Shown here in pieces: positions 10,864 to 20,655 of a DNA stretch of 64,000 bases (position 1 is its first letter; every line of letters starts with the position of its first letter). The notes beneath the pieces are model-generated. The model worked only from the letters and a program-made list of their open reading frames with translations, had not been told where the DNA came from and did no database searches. The stretch spans positions 2,728,001-2,792,000 of the forward strand of contig NZ_CP072610.1 of assembly GCF_021029445.1 (NCBI RefSeq). The letters run 5' to 3'. Made by a program: the position numbers and the translations under genes. This DNA is from Pseudomonas wenzhouensis. GTDB taxonomy: Bacteria > Pseudomonadota > Gammaproteobacteria > Pseudomonadales > Pseudomonadaceae.

Positions 10864-13656
10864 TCAAACCATCTTGGCAATCATCTCGCGAGCTTCCTGC
10901 TGCTGGGCATCACTGCCCTCGGCAATCACTTCGTCAAGGATATCGCGGGCACCTTCGGTATCCCCCATATCGATGTAGGCCCGCGCCAGGTCAAGCTTGG
11001 TGGCGGTCTCATCGGTACCGGAGAGGAAATCGAAATCATCGTCGCCATCCAGATCGCCGGCCAGATTAGCGGCCGGCACCTGCGGCGCCTCGAAATCCGT
11101 GGACAGCTGATCGAGCTCAGCGGTCACTTCGTCCAGTTGTGCGGCAAAGCTGTCGGCCTCGGCAACAGGCTCGAGCGGCGCATCATCCTCGAGAGAAAGA
11201 TCGAAGTCAGACGGCAGCTCGGGGCTGGCAAGCGGAGTTTCTTCCGGCAGATCAAGGCCCAGGTCGGCAAAGTCACTGGCTGGCTGACTGAGCGGCGCAT
11301 CATCATCAAGACTCAGCAGGAAATCATCAGCTTCAGCGCTGGCTGCCGGCACCGGCTCGTCCAGATCCAGACTGAAAGCAGACAGATCATCAGCGGACCG
11401 AGACAGGTCGACCTTGTCATCATCAAGAGCCAGATAGAACTCCAGATCATCGGTGGCACTCGGCGTAGCCGGCTCATCGATCAGACCAAAGTCCAGATCA
11501 TCATCCTGCGCCAGGGGCGCGGTCTCGACCCTGGCAGACTGCATATCCGCCTCGAGGTCGCCTTCAAGATCATCCAGACTCAGGTCAAAGGCATCGTCCA
11601 GATCACCAGTTTCGGTGGTCTGTGCGTGCGCAACCGGCTCACCCTCGCCCAGACTCAGGTCGTCCAGATTGAAATCACCCATGTCGTCATCGGCAGAAGC
11701 AGAGGCAGCCGCCACACCAGCGCCGGCGAAAGCAGCGATGGCCGGATACTTGGACTTCAGTTGCTCGGCCTGGGCATTCACACCACCGATTTCACGCAGT
11801 TCGTTGTCCTGACGCGCGAAACCTTCACGATCGCCCAGCTCGGCATAAACCTCCATCAGCTTCAGGCGCAGGTCGGCACGATGCGGCTCGTCATTGATGG
11901 CGTTTTGCAGCAACTCGGCGGCCTGATTGAAACGACCGTAGGCAATGTAGATGTCAGCCTCGCCCAGTGCATCGCCGGTCTGCGCGGTGACACGTTCTTC
12001 TGCACCAGCCTGAGCAGCCTTGGCAGGCTCATCATCCAGGCCGGCGAAGCTTTCTTCGGGCATGTCCAGATCAGCCGAGAATGCCTGATCCTGGGACAGA
12101 TCATCGGCAAGCTCTTCCTGCAACTGCGCTTCCTTCATCGCGTTACGACGTGACAGCGCCATCAGACCAAGCAGCAGGACCAGGAGCGCACCGCCACCGG
12201 CGAGCCCCAGCGTCATTGGATTGGCCATCAGGTCATCGATGAAGCTCTGCGGAGCGGGAGCGGGAGCAGGCGTTGCAGGCTTGGCTGCTTCGACCGGTTT
12301 GACCGGGGCAGCGGGCTCAACGACAGCAGCCGGCTCTGCGGCCGGCTGTTGGGTGGCGGCGGCACTGTCTTCGACAGGTGCAGCCGACTCTTCGGAATAG
12401 TTGTAATCAGGTGCTGCCTCCTCAGGCACAGTGGTCGGCGGCGTAGCCGCCTCCACTGCCGGCGGTGCAGCTTCAGGCGCTACTTCCGGCGTTTGCGCAG
12501 ACGGTTCTTCCACTGCATCAGGCGTGGCCGGCGCTGCAGACAAATCGGCCTGAAGCTTGGCCAACTGGCTGTCCTTGAGTTCGATCAGACGCTGCAACTT
12601 ATCCAGCTGACTTTGCAAATCGCCGACACGGCTTTGCAGCTCGGCATTTTCACGACGGGTCGAATCCAGACTTTCCTGAGTCACTGCCAGCTTGTCAGCC
12701 AACGCCTTGCTGTCGGCCGAGCCGGTATCGCTGCCGCGTGTGGACTGGCCCGCCTCGGCAGCGACCAGTTTCAGGCTGTCGGCCTGCTCTACTGCAGCTG
12801 GCGCAGCACCAGCAGTGGTACGACGGGTGGCATCGAGCTGACGCGAGGCAACGGCACGCCCCTCACGCCAGGCGGCATTCTGCTCGGCAACCTGAGCGAT
12901 CGCTTCAGCGTTGCTGCGACTGCGCACCTGCTGCTCATCCGGCAAGCGCAGTACCTGGCCGCTCTTCATGCGGTTGATGTTGCCGCCGATAAAGGCATCA
13001 GGGTTGAGATCCTGAATAGCCAACATGGTCTGATTGACCGAACCACCGCCGACACGCTGGGCGATTTCCCAGAGCGTATCGTTGGCCGTGGTTGTGTATT
13101 CGTTGCCGGAAATGGCGCGCGAAGGCGCAGCTGGCGCAACCGGGCGCGGCGCAGGCGCCGAGGTCGCACGGCTGGGCGCAGGCGTTACAGCCGGACGCGG
13201 CGCAGGCGCGGCGATCGGCAATTGTGGCGCTGCAGCTACGGTGGTTTGCGGGGAGTAAAGAGGTGGGTCGAGCAGCAGGGTGTATTCACGCAGCAAACGG
13301 CCATTTGGCCAGAGCACTTCCACCAGGAAGTTGAGATAGGGCTCGCGGATGGCCTTGCTCGAGGTGACACGAATCACACTCTTGCCATTGGGTTTGAGTA
13401 CGGGCGTGAACTTCAGATCGGTCAGAAAGTACTGACGATCCACGCCAGCCTTGACGAACTCTTCGGGGGACGCAAGGGCGGGAATCACTTCATTGGAGGC
13501 CAGGTCACGCACCTCGAGCAATTCGATTTCTGCTACCAACGGCTGATTCAGCGAGGACTGCAGGGTAACTTCACCCAACCCCAGCGCATGCGCCATACCG
13601 GGAGACAGCGCGGAAGCGGCTGCGATTGCCAGCACCAGTTTGCGAACCCGAACCAT
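10864..13656 (-). CDS. fimV: FimV, LysM/TPR polar hub and type IV pilus assembly protein
   Basis: FimV is an inner-membrane protein that organises the cell pole and type IV pilus machinery and, in P. aeruginosa, raises cAMP. The 930-residue protein has a signal peptide ending near AHALGLGE and a periplasmic FimV N-terminal domain. A LysM peptidoglycan-binding motif lies at about residues 180-240, a coiled coil at about 310-370, and one membrane segment at about 490-512. A very acidic cytoplasmic part follows, ending in a small FimV C-terminal TPR-like domain. The ATG giving MVRVRKLVLA follows an AAGGGAT site; the 32 codons upstream are not signal-like. Confidence 0.95.
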   Translation of the reverse strand: MVRVRKLVLAIAAASALSPGMAHALGLGEVTLQSSLNQPLVAEIELLEVRDLASNEVIPALASPEEFVKAGVDRQYFLTDLKFTPVLKPNGKSVIRVTSSKAIREPYLNFLVEVLWPNGRLLREYTLLLDPPLYSPQTTVAAAPQLPIAAPAPRPAVTPAPSRATSAPAPRPVAPAAPSRAISGNEYTTTANDTLWEIAQRVGGGSVNQTMLAIQDLNPDAFIGGNINRMKSGQVLRLPDEQQVRSRSNAEAIAQVAEQNAAWREGRAVASRQLDATRRTTAGAAPAAVEQADSLKLVAAEAGQSTRGSDTGSADSKALADKLAVTQESLDSTRRENAELQSRVGDLQSQLDKLQRLIELKDSQLAKLQADLSAAPATPDAVEEPSAQTPEVAPEAAPPAVEAATPPTTVPEEAAPDYNYSEESAAPVEDSAAATQQPAAEPAAVVEPAAPVKPVEAAKPATPAPAPAPQSFIDDLMANPMTLGLAGGGALLVLLLGLMALSRRNAMKEAQLQEELADDLSQDQAFSADLDMPEESFAGLDDEPAKAAQAGAEERVTAQTGDALGEADIYIAYGRFNQAAELLQNAINDEPHRADLRLKLMEVYAELGDREGFARQDNELREIGGVNAQAEQLKSKYPAIAAFAGAGVAAASASADDDMGDFNLDDLSLGEGEPVAHAQTTETGDLDDAFDLSLDDLEGDLEADMQSARVETAPLAQDDDLDFGLIDEPATPSATDDLEFYLALDDDKVDLSRSADDLSAFSLDLDEPVPAASAEADDFLLSLDDDAPLSQPASDFADLGLDLPEETPLASPELPSDFDLSLEDDAPLEPVAEADSFAAQLDEVTAELDQLSTDFEAPQVPAANLAGDLDGDDDFDFLSGTDETATKLDLARAYIDMGDTEGARDILDEVIAEGSDAQQQEAREMIAKMV

Positions 13657-13721
13657 AGTGTTATCCCTTGTTTTATCTTTTTTCTCGGCATGCGAGAGGG
13701 TGTTGATAATTGCTGCCTGCT

Positions 13722-13800
13722 TCCGCTCAAAGAGCGGCTCCCCATTCAGCAATCAACTCAACCAGTATTGCCAAGCTAGAAAGATTCTTCAAATTTCTAG
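13722..13800 (-). other. fimV leader with two small inverted repeats
   Basis: The gap between the usg-like gene and fimV holds the stem CCGCTC/GAGCGG with loop TTTGA-like bases near 13722-13738. It also holds CTAGAAA/TTTCTAG with an 11-base loop (13776-13800). Neither has a T run, so I do not call them terminators. They may shape the fimV 5' leader. Confidence 0.3.
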
Positions 13801-13811
13801 GTAAGTATCTT

Positions 13812-14822
13812 TTACAGATAGTGTTTTATCAATAACTCCGCTATCTGCACAGCATTCAGGGCGGCGCCTTTTCTTACGTTATCAGACGCAATCCACAAAT
13901 TGAGCTGTCTGGAGTCGCTCACCCCGCGCCGCACGCGCCCTATATACAGCTGATCCTGCCCAACCGCATCGCCCACTGCAGTCGGATAATCGCCTGCCTC
14001 GACCAGTTCTATACCCGGTGCAGCATCCAGCAACCTTACGACGGCGGCGACGTCGATATCGACATCAGCACGCACGGCAAGCGTCAGGCTGTCGCCAAAA
14101 AACACCGGCGCCAGAGCACAGGTCACCGCGACCGGCAGTTCGGGCAAACCCAGCAACTGCTGAACTTCAGCCGCCAGCCGTTTTTCCAGCTGAGCATGCC
14201 CCTCCTCATCGACGTCACCGACCTGCGCCAGCATATTGAATGCGATCTGCCGATCCAGCGCCGCGTGCTCCAGCGGACGCCCATTGAGCAATTCGGCAGT
14301 CTGCCGCGCCAACTCCTGCACGCCACTGCGTCCCAATGTCGAAACCGCCAACATGGCCGTTACTTGCAGTTGCTGTGGCTGCACGACAGGTTTCAATGTA
14401 GCCAGCACCAACGCACAGGCAACCGCCGAGGGTGTCGGCGCACTGACGCACCAGGGTTTGGTCAACGCCGGCAAGCCCGCAAGGCCAAGCTCGGGCAATA
14501 CACAGGGCGCTTGTGCCAGCGTAAAGGCAGCGCTCAGATCGATAATGCAACAACCCGCCGCAACCACTCGCTCATAATGACTGCGTGTCACCTCAGCGCC
14601 CGCTGCAAAGAATGCCAACTGCACCTGAGAGAAGTCGAACGCCTCGAGCGACCGCACCCGTACCTGGCGACCACGGAATGACAGGCTCTGCCCGACCGAC
14701 TCGCTACTGGCCAGCAGATGCAGATCCTTGAGCGGAAACTCACGCTCCTCGAGCAACTCGACCAGTGCCTCGCCGACATTACCGGTAACGCCGATCAGGG
14801 CGATATTGATGGGCTGACTCAT
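13812..14822 (-). CDS. Aspartate-semialdehyde dehydrogenase paralog (Usg-1 type), probably inactive
   Basis: The 336-residue protein shares the ASADH fold: an N-terminal GxxGxxG-like nucleotide site (IGVTGNVGEALVELL) and a dimerisation domain. Where active enzymes of this subgroup have the nucleophile in NCST, this protein has APTPSAVA, so the catalytic Cys is missing. That is as described for Usg-1 proteins. It lies just downstream of the true asd gene, behind a strong terminator. The ATG giving MSQPINIALIG is chosen; the long in-frame upstream extension crosses that terminator. Function is unknown. Confidence 0.85.
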   Translation of the reverse strand: MSQPINIALIGVTGNVGEALVELLEEREFPLKDLHLLASSESVGQSLSFRGRQVRVRSLEAFDFSQVQLAFFAAGAEVTRSHYERVVAAGCCIIDLSAAFTLAQAPCVLPELGLAGLPALTKPWCVSAPTPSAVACALVLATLKPVVQPQQLQVTAMLAVSTLGRSGVQELARQTAELLNGRPLEHAALDRQIAFNMLAQVGDVDEEGHAQLEKRLAAEVQQLLGLPELPVAVTCALAPVFFGDSLTLAVRADVDIDVAAVVRLLDAAPGIELVEAGDYPTAVGDAVGQDQLYIGRVRRGVSDSRQLNLWIASDNVRKGAALNAVQIAELLIKHYL

Positions 14823-14902
14823 GAAATGACCTACAACACGGAAGGAGCGGCACTGTAACTGCACGCCCCTCGTCCGAGCAATCGGCGCACACCCATGAAA
14901 AG

Positions 14903-14936
14903 ACAAAGCCCTTCTGCCGAAACAGAAGGGCTTTGT
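14903..14936 (-). terminator. Rho-independent terminator after asd
   Basis: The perfect 14-bp inverted repeat ACAAAGCCCTTCTG has a 6-base loop. On the minus strand it is followed by CTTTTC. It lies between asd and the Usg-1-like gene and separates the two transcripts. Confidence 0.88.
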
Positions 14937-14962
14937 TTGACCCCGGGCGTTGCGCCTGAAGC

Positions 14963-16075
14963 TTAGCGCTCCAGCAGAATCCGCAGCATGCGGCGCAGCG
15001 GCTCGGCAGCGCCCCACAGCAGTTGGTCACCCACGGTGAAGGCGCCCAGGTACTGCGAGCCCATGTTGAGCTTGCGCAGACGACCGACCGGTACGCTCAG
15101 GGTGCCGGTCACGGCTGTCGGGCCAAGGTCGCGGATGGCGTCTTCGCGGTGGTTCGGCACCAATTTGACCCAGGGGTTGTGCTGGCTGATCAGGCCCTCG
15201 ATGTCGGCCATCGGCACATCCTTGTTCAGCTTGATGGTCAGCGCCTGGCTGTGGCAGCGCATGGCACCGATGCGCACACAGATGCCGTCGACCGGAATCG
15301 GGTTCTTGAAGCGGCCGAGAATCTTGTTGGTTTCGGCCTGAGCCTTCCACTCTTCACGGCTCTGCCCGTTCGGCAGTTCCTTGTCGATATAGGGGATCAG
15401 GCTGCCGGCCAGCGGCACGCCGAAATTGTCCACCGGGAAGCTCTCGCCGCGCATGGCTTCGGCCACCTTGCGGTCGATGTCGAGAATGGCGCTGGCCGGA
15501 TCGGCCAATTCATCGGCCACCGCACCGTTGATCGCGCCCATCTGCTTGATCAGCTCGCGCATGTTCTGCGCGCCTGCACCGGAGGCTGCCTGATAGGTCA
15601 TGGCACTCATCCACTCGACCAAACCGGCTTCGTACAGACCACCGAGCGCCATCAGCATCAGGCTGACGGTGCAGTTGCCACCGATATAGTTCTTGCTGCC
15701 AGCGTCCAGTGCCTGGTCGATGACCTTGCGGTTGACCGGGTCGAGCACGATCACCGAGTCGTCGGCCATGCGCAGGCTGGAGGCCGCATCGATCCAGTAG
15801 CCCTGCCAGCCGGCTTCACGCAGCTTGGGGAAGACTTCAGTGGTGTAGTCGCCGCCCTGGCAGGTCAGGATCACGTCCAGGCCTTTCAGGTCTTCGATGC
15901 TGTAGGCGTCCTTCAGCGGGGCGATGTCCTTGCCAATGGCAGGGCCCTGGCCACCGACATTGGAAGTGGTGAAGAACACCGGCTCGATCAGGTCGAAGTC
16001 CCGCTCTTCCAGCATGCGCTGCATGAGCACGGAACCGACCATGCCACGCCAACCGATCAGACCTACACGTTTCAT
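14963..16075 (-). CDS. asd: Aspartate-semialdehyde dehydrogenase
   Basis: It reduces aspartyl phosphate to aspartate semialdehyde, the branch point for lysine, diaminopimelate, threonine and methionine. The 370-residue protein has the NADP-binding [10 protein letters not shown] near its start, the catalytic Cys in GGNCTVSLM (about residue 136), and the substrate-binding MRCHSQALT stretch. Length fits the gammaproteobacterial enzyme. It follows leuB after a short gap containing a GC hairpin. Confidence 0.96.
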   Translation of the reverse strand: MKRVGLIGWRGMVGSVLMQRMLEERDFDLIEPVFFTTSNVGGQGPAIGKDIAPLKDAYSIEDLKGLDVILTCQGGDYTTEVFPKLREAGWQGYWIDAASSLRMADDSVIVLDPVNRKVIDQALDAGSKNYIGGNCTVSLMLMALGGLYEAGLVEWMSAMTYQAASGAGAQNMRELIKQMGAINGAVADELADPASAILDIDRKVAEAMRGESFPVDNFGVPLAGSLIPYIDKELPNGQSREEWKAQAETNKILGRFKNPIPVDGICVRIGAMRCHSQALTIKLNKDVPMADIEGLISQHNPWVKLVPNHREDAIRDLGPTAVTGTLSVPVGRLRKLNMGSQYLGAFTVGDQLLWGAAEPLRRMLRILLER

Positions 16076-16096
16076 AACGACTACACCTATATGAAC

Positions 16097-16124
16097 AGCC
16101 CGCCGGAACCACCCCGGCGGGGCT
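16097..16124 (-). terminator. Hairpin between leuB and asd
   Basis: AGCCCGCCGG pairs with CCGGCGGGGCT through one bulged G, with a 7-base loop. It lies immediately after the leuB stop. The T run is weak, so it may be an attenuator or an RNA-stabilising stem rather than a full terminator. Confidence 0.4.
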
Positions 16125-16131
16125 GGGAAGA

Positions 16132-17214
<1,083 letters not shown>

Positions 17215-17235
17215 CACATCCTCGATACGCAGTAG

Positions 17236-17252
17236 GGTGCGCCGTGCGCACC
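17236..17252. repeat. Short palindrome, REP-like (GGTGCGC-CGT-GCGCACC)
   Basis: This is a perfect 7-bp stem with a 3-base loop inside the motif GTAGGGTGCGCCGTGCGCACC. It sits in the leuD-leuB gap, about 20 bases before the leuB start. From memory this motif recurs between genes in P. mendocina-like and P. stutzeri-like genomes; only one copy was noticed here. Confidence 0.5.
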
Positions 17253-17303
17253 TTTTAAATAGTGAGTCAGTCGGTGCACACAGCCTAAGCGGCCCCGCAC
17301 ACT

Positions 17304-17951
17304 CTACTTGATGGCGCCGAACATCCAGGGGCTGTTCTGCCGGTGTTTGGCTTCGAAAGCCCTGATCGCGTCCTGATCCTGCAGAGTCAGGCCAATGTCG
17401 TCCAGACCATTGAGCAGGCAGTGCTTGCGGAAGGCATCGACATCGAAGCTGTACTGCACGCCATCGGGGCGGGTCACGGTCTGCGCTTCGAGGTCGACGG
17501 TCAGTTGGTAACCCTCGGTGGCCTCGGCCTGCTCGAACAGCGCATCGACCTCTTCATCCTTGAGGATGATCGGCAGCAGGCCGTTCTTGAAGCTGTTGTT
17601 GAAGAAGATGTCGGCGAAGCTCGGCGCGATGATGGTACGGAAGCCATATTCTTCAAGCGCCCAGGGCGCGTGCTCACGGGAGGAGCCGCAGCCGAAGTTC
17701 TCACGGGCCAGCAACACGCTGGCGCCCTGGTAACGCGGGAAATTGAGCACGAAATCCTGGTTGACCGGGCGCTTGGAGTTGTCCTGATTCGGCTGGCCGA
17801 CATCCAGGTAGCGCCACTCGTCGAACAGGTTGGGGCCGAAGCCGGTGCGCTTGATCGACTTCAGGAACTGCTTGGGAATGATCTGGTCGGTGTCGACGTT
17901 GGCACGGTCGAGCGGGCAAACCAGGCCAGTGTGTTGGGTGAAGGCTTTCAT
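17304..17951 (-). CDS. leuD: 3-isopropylmalate dehydratase small subunit
   Basis: With LeuC it isomerises 2-isopropylmalate to 3-isopropylmalate. The 215-residue protein has the family start [20 protein letters not shown] and the [15 protein letters not shown] substrate-recognition segment. The ATG at 17951 follows GAGGAGACCGCAC. The in-frame extension upstream runs into leuC and is not used. It starts 11 bases after the leuC stop, so the two subunits are cotranscribed. Confidence 0.97.
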   Translation of the reverse strand: MKAFTQHTGLVCPLDRANVDTDQIIPKQFLKSIKRTGFGPNLFDEWRYLDVGQPNQDNSKRPVNQDFVLNFPRYQGASVLLARENFGCGSSREHAPWALEEYGFRTIIAPSFADIFFNNSFKNGLLPIILKDEEVDALFEQAEATEGYQLTVDLEAQTVTRPDGVQYSFDVDAFRKHCLLNGLDDIGLTLQDQDAIRAFEAKHRQNSPWMFGAIK

Positions 17952-17962
17952 GTGCGGTCTCC

Positions 17963-19390
17963 TCAGGCCTGGATCAATTCGCGAACGTCGATGAAGCGGC
18001 CAGTCACCGCCGCCGCGGCAGCCATGGCCGGGCTGACCAAGTGGGTACGACCACCGGCGCCCTGGCGGCCCTCGAAGTTGCGGTTGGAGGTGGAAGCGCA
18101 ATGCTCGCCGCTGCCCAGTTTGTCCGGGTTCATCGCCAAGCACATGGAGCAACCCGGCTCACGCCATTCGAAACCGGCCTCGATGAAAATCTTGTCCAGC
18201 CCTTCGGCCTCGGCTTGCGCCTTGACCAGACCGGAGCCCGGCACCACCAGCGCCTGCTTGACGGTCGCGGCGACCTTGCGCCCCTTGGCCACTTCGGCGG
18301 CAGCGCGCAGGTCTTCGATGCGCGAGTTGGTGCACGACCCAATGAACACGCGATCCAGCTGGATATCGGTGATCGGCTGGTTGGCGCTCAGGCCCATGTA
18401 CTTGAGTGCACGGGTGATCGAGTCCTTCTTCACCGGGTCGGCTTCGACGGCCGGGTCCGGTACGTTCTGGTCGACGGCCAGGACCATCTCCGGCGAAGTG
18501 CCCCAGCTCACCTGCGGCTTGATGTCCTCAGCACGCAGCTCGACCACGGTGTCGAACACCGCGTCAGCGTCGGAGACCAGGTTCTGCCACTGCGCCACGG
18601 CCTTGTCCCAGTCGCTGCCCTTGGGCGCGAACGGACGATCCTTGACGTAGGCGATGGTTTTCTCGTCCACCGCGACCAGGCCGACACGGGCGCCGGCCTC
18701 GATGGACATGTTGCAGATGGTCATGCGCCCTTCCAGCGACAGATCGCGAATGGCGCTGCCGGCAAATTCCAGCGCATGGCCGTTGCCACCGGCGGTGCCG
18801 ATCTTGCCGATCACGGCCAGGACGATGTCCTTGGCGGTGACGCCGAACGGCAGTTTGCCTTCGACGCGCACCTGCATGTTCTTCATCTTCTTGGCGACCA
18901 GGCATTGAGTGGCGAGCACGTGCTCCACCTCGGAGGTACCGATGCCATGGGCCAGCGCGCCGAAGGCGCCATGGGTGGAAGTGTGCGAGTCGCCGCAGAC
19001 CACGGTCATGCCCGGCAGCGTGGCGCCCTGCTCCGGCCCGACCACATGGACGATGCCCTGGCGCACGTCGTTCATCTTGAACTCGAGGATGCCGAAGTCA
19101 TCGCAGTTCTCGTCCAGGGTCTGCACCTGGATGCGCGAGACTTCGTCGGCGATGGCTTCGAGGCCACCCTGACGCTCGGCCTTGGTGGTCGGCACGTTAT
19201 GATCCGGGGTGGCGATGTTGGCGTCGATGCGCCACGGCTTGCGCCCGGCCAGACGCAGGCCTTCGAAAGCCTGCGGCGAGGTCACTTCATGGAGGATGTG
19301 ACGATCGATGTAAATCAACGAGGAACCGTCGTCACGACGTTTCACCTCGTGCATTTCCCAAAGCTTGTCGTAGAGCGTCTTGCCAGTCAT
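17963..19390 (-). CDS. leuC: 3-isopropylmalate dehydratase large subunit
   Basis: This aconitase-family 4Fe-4S subunit carries the cluster of isopropylmalate isomerase. The 475-residue protein has cluster ligands in [12 protein letters not shown] and [10 protein letters not shown] and the histidine-rich [21 protein letters not shown] motif. The ATG giving [11 protein letters not shown] follows a GAGGTAAGG site; an upstream in-frame ATG adds 11 unlikely residues. It is first gene of leuC-leuD-leuB and is divergent from a LysR regulator, which probably controls it. Confidence 0.97.
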   Translation of the reverse strand: MTGKTLYDKLWEMHEVKRRDDGSSLIYIDRHILHEVTSPQAFEGLRLAGRKPWRIDANIATPDHNVPTTKAERQGGLEAIADEVSRIQVQTLDENCDDFGILEFKMNDVRQGIVHVVGPEQGATLPGMTVVCGDSHTSTHGAFGALAHGIGTSEVEHVLATQCLVAKKMKNMQVRVEGKLPFGVTAKDIVLAVIGKIGTAGGNGHALEFAGSAIRDLSLEGRMTICNMSIEAGARVGLVAVDEKTIAYVKDRPFAPKGSDWDKAVAQWQNLVSDADAVFDTVVELRAEDIKPQVSWGTSPEMVLAVDQNVPDPAVEADPVKKDSITRALKYMGLSANQPITDIQLDRVFIGSCTNSRIEDLRAAAEVAKGRKVAATVKQALVVPGSGLVKAQAEAEGLDKIFIEAGFEWREPGCSMCLAMNPDKLGSGEHCASTSNRNFEGRQGAGGRTHLVSPAMAAAAAVTGRFIDVRELIQA

Positions 19391-19495
19391 CAGCCTTACC
19401 TCATCAGCGCCTTTTGAGCACATCCATCAACGGCCTACGTGATCAACGCACGGCGTCAGAAGTGCACGTTTCTATGCCCGGGCAACAAAGCCCCT

Positions 19496-19522
19496 TTGGC
19501 TTATGGGGTGAAATGCTATGAT
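19496..19522 (+). promoter_or_regulatory. Putative extended -10 promoter for the LysR gene
   Basis: TGCTATGAT fits an extended -10 (TGnTATGAT). A TTGGCT -35-like box lies 15 bases upstream, which is short for a standard promoter but tolerable with an extended -10. The region is the only clear AT-rich stretch between leuC and the LysR gene. Confidence 0.4.
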
Positions 19523-19561
19523 CGCGAGACAAATAACTCAAATTCATATTTTTCATCCAGA

Positions 19562-19580
19562 GGATTCCATAAAGGAATCC
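19562..19580. repeat. Perfect 7-bp inverted repeat upstream of the LysR gene
   Basis: GGATTCC and GGAATCC face each other across the 5-base loop ATAAA, between the proposed promoter and the LysR start. It could form an RNA hairpin in the leader or act as a binding site. Confidence 0.45.
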
Positions 19581-19590
19581 ACCTGAAGCC

Positions 19591-19654
19591 GCAAGCGCCA
19601 AGCCACACGCCGCAAGCAAAGACCGAGCGGCCCGGCTTGTGGCTTGCAGCTTGC
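19591..19654. repeat. Imperfect inverted repeat built of CAAGC units
   Basis: A 22-base left arm (19591-19612) and right arm (19633-19654) are reverse complements at 19 of 22 positions, by hand alignment. Both arms are made of degenerate CAAGC-type units. The right arm ends about 16 bases before the LysR start, so the stem could affect its translation. It resembles dispersed Pseudomonas intergenic repeats, but I cannot name the family. Confidence 0.55.
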
Positions 19655-19670
19655 CGCTCGGAGCTGCTTT

Positions 19671-20552
19671 ATGGATCTCGCCAACCTCAACGCCTTTATC
19701 GCCATTGCCGAAACCGGCAGTTTCTCCGAAGCCGGCGAGCGCCTGCACCTCACCCAACCCGCCGTGAGCAAACGCATCGCCGGCCTGGAGCAGCAACTGG
19801 GCGTGCGCCTGTTCGACCGCCTCGGCCGCGAAATCGGCCTGACCCAGGCTGGCCGCGCGCTGCTGCCACGCGCCTACCAGATCCTTAACGTGTTGGACGA
19901 CACCCGCCGCGCCCTGACCAACCTGTCCGGCGAGGTCAGCGGCCGCCTGACACTCGCCACCAGCCACCATATCGGCCTGCATCGCCTGCCTGCCCTGTTG
20001 CGCGCCTTCACCCGGGCCCACCCGCAAGTGGCGCTGGATATCCAGTTTCTCGATTCGGAAGTGGCCTACGAAGAAGTCCTGCATGGCCGCGCCGAACTGG
20101 CGGTGATCACCCTCGCCCCGGAAACCCGCGAGCCGATTCGCGCCGTCGCCGTGTGGGACGACCCACTGGATTTCGTTGCCGCGCCAGAGCATCCATTGGC
20201 CCGTAGCCAGGTGATCAGCATGGCCGATGTGGCGCAGCACCCGGCGGTGTTTCCCGGCGGCAACACCTTCACCCATCACATCGTGCAGCGTCTGTTCGAG
20301 GCCCAGGGACTGACCCCCAACATCGCCATGAGTACCAACTACCTGGAAACCATCAAGATGATGGTGTCCATCGGCCTGGCCTGGAGTGTACTGCCGCGCA
20401 CCATGCTCGACGATCAGGTCGCGCGCCTGCCGATACCCGGCATTCAGCTGACCCGCCAACTGGGCTACATCCTGCATACCGAGCGCACACTGTCGAATGC
20501 TGCACGGGCTTTCATGGATCTGCTCGACAGTCAGCGGGACGACCTTGCATAG
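19671..20552 (+). CDS. LysR-family regulator divergent from leuC
   Basis: The 293-residue protein has the LysR N-terminal winged helix (MDLANLNAFIAIAETGSFSE start, LTQPAVSKRIAGLEQQLG recognition region). A periplasmic-binding-like effector domain runs from about residue 90. The ATG at 19671 places the helix-turn-helix at the usual distance from the N-terminus; an in-frame start nine codons upstream would lie in the repeat. Divergence from leuC suggests it controls leucine synthesis, possibly through isopropylmalate. That target is inferred. Confidence 0.9.
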   Translation: MDLANLNAFIAIAETGSFSEAGERLHLTQPAVSKRIAGLEQQLGVRLFDRLGREIGLTQAGRALLPRAYQILNVLDDTRRALTNLSGEVSGRLTLATSHHIGLHRLPALLRAFTRAHPQVALDIQFLDSEVAYEEVLHGRAELAVITLAPETREPIRAVAVWDDPLDFVAAPEHPLARSQVISMADVAQHPAVFPGGNTFTHHIVQRLFEAQGLTPNIAMSTNYLETIKMMVSIGLAWSVLPRTMLDDQVARLPIPGIQLTRQLGYILHTERTLSNAARAFMDLLDSQRDDLA

Positions 20553-20655
20553 GCCACCGGCATCAGATTAACGTGGCAACATAACGATAAAAAAAGTGTC
20601 TAGAAGACATTAATGCCCGCCCCGCGCATCGCGCATTCCGGAGAACGGTTCGGCC

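Noticed and set aside
9696..11069. 457-residue plus-strand frame across trpF, truA and fimV
   Set aside because: It runs antisense across three well-supported genes and has no family features.
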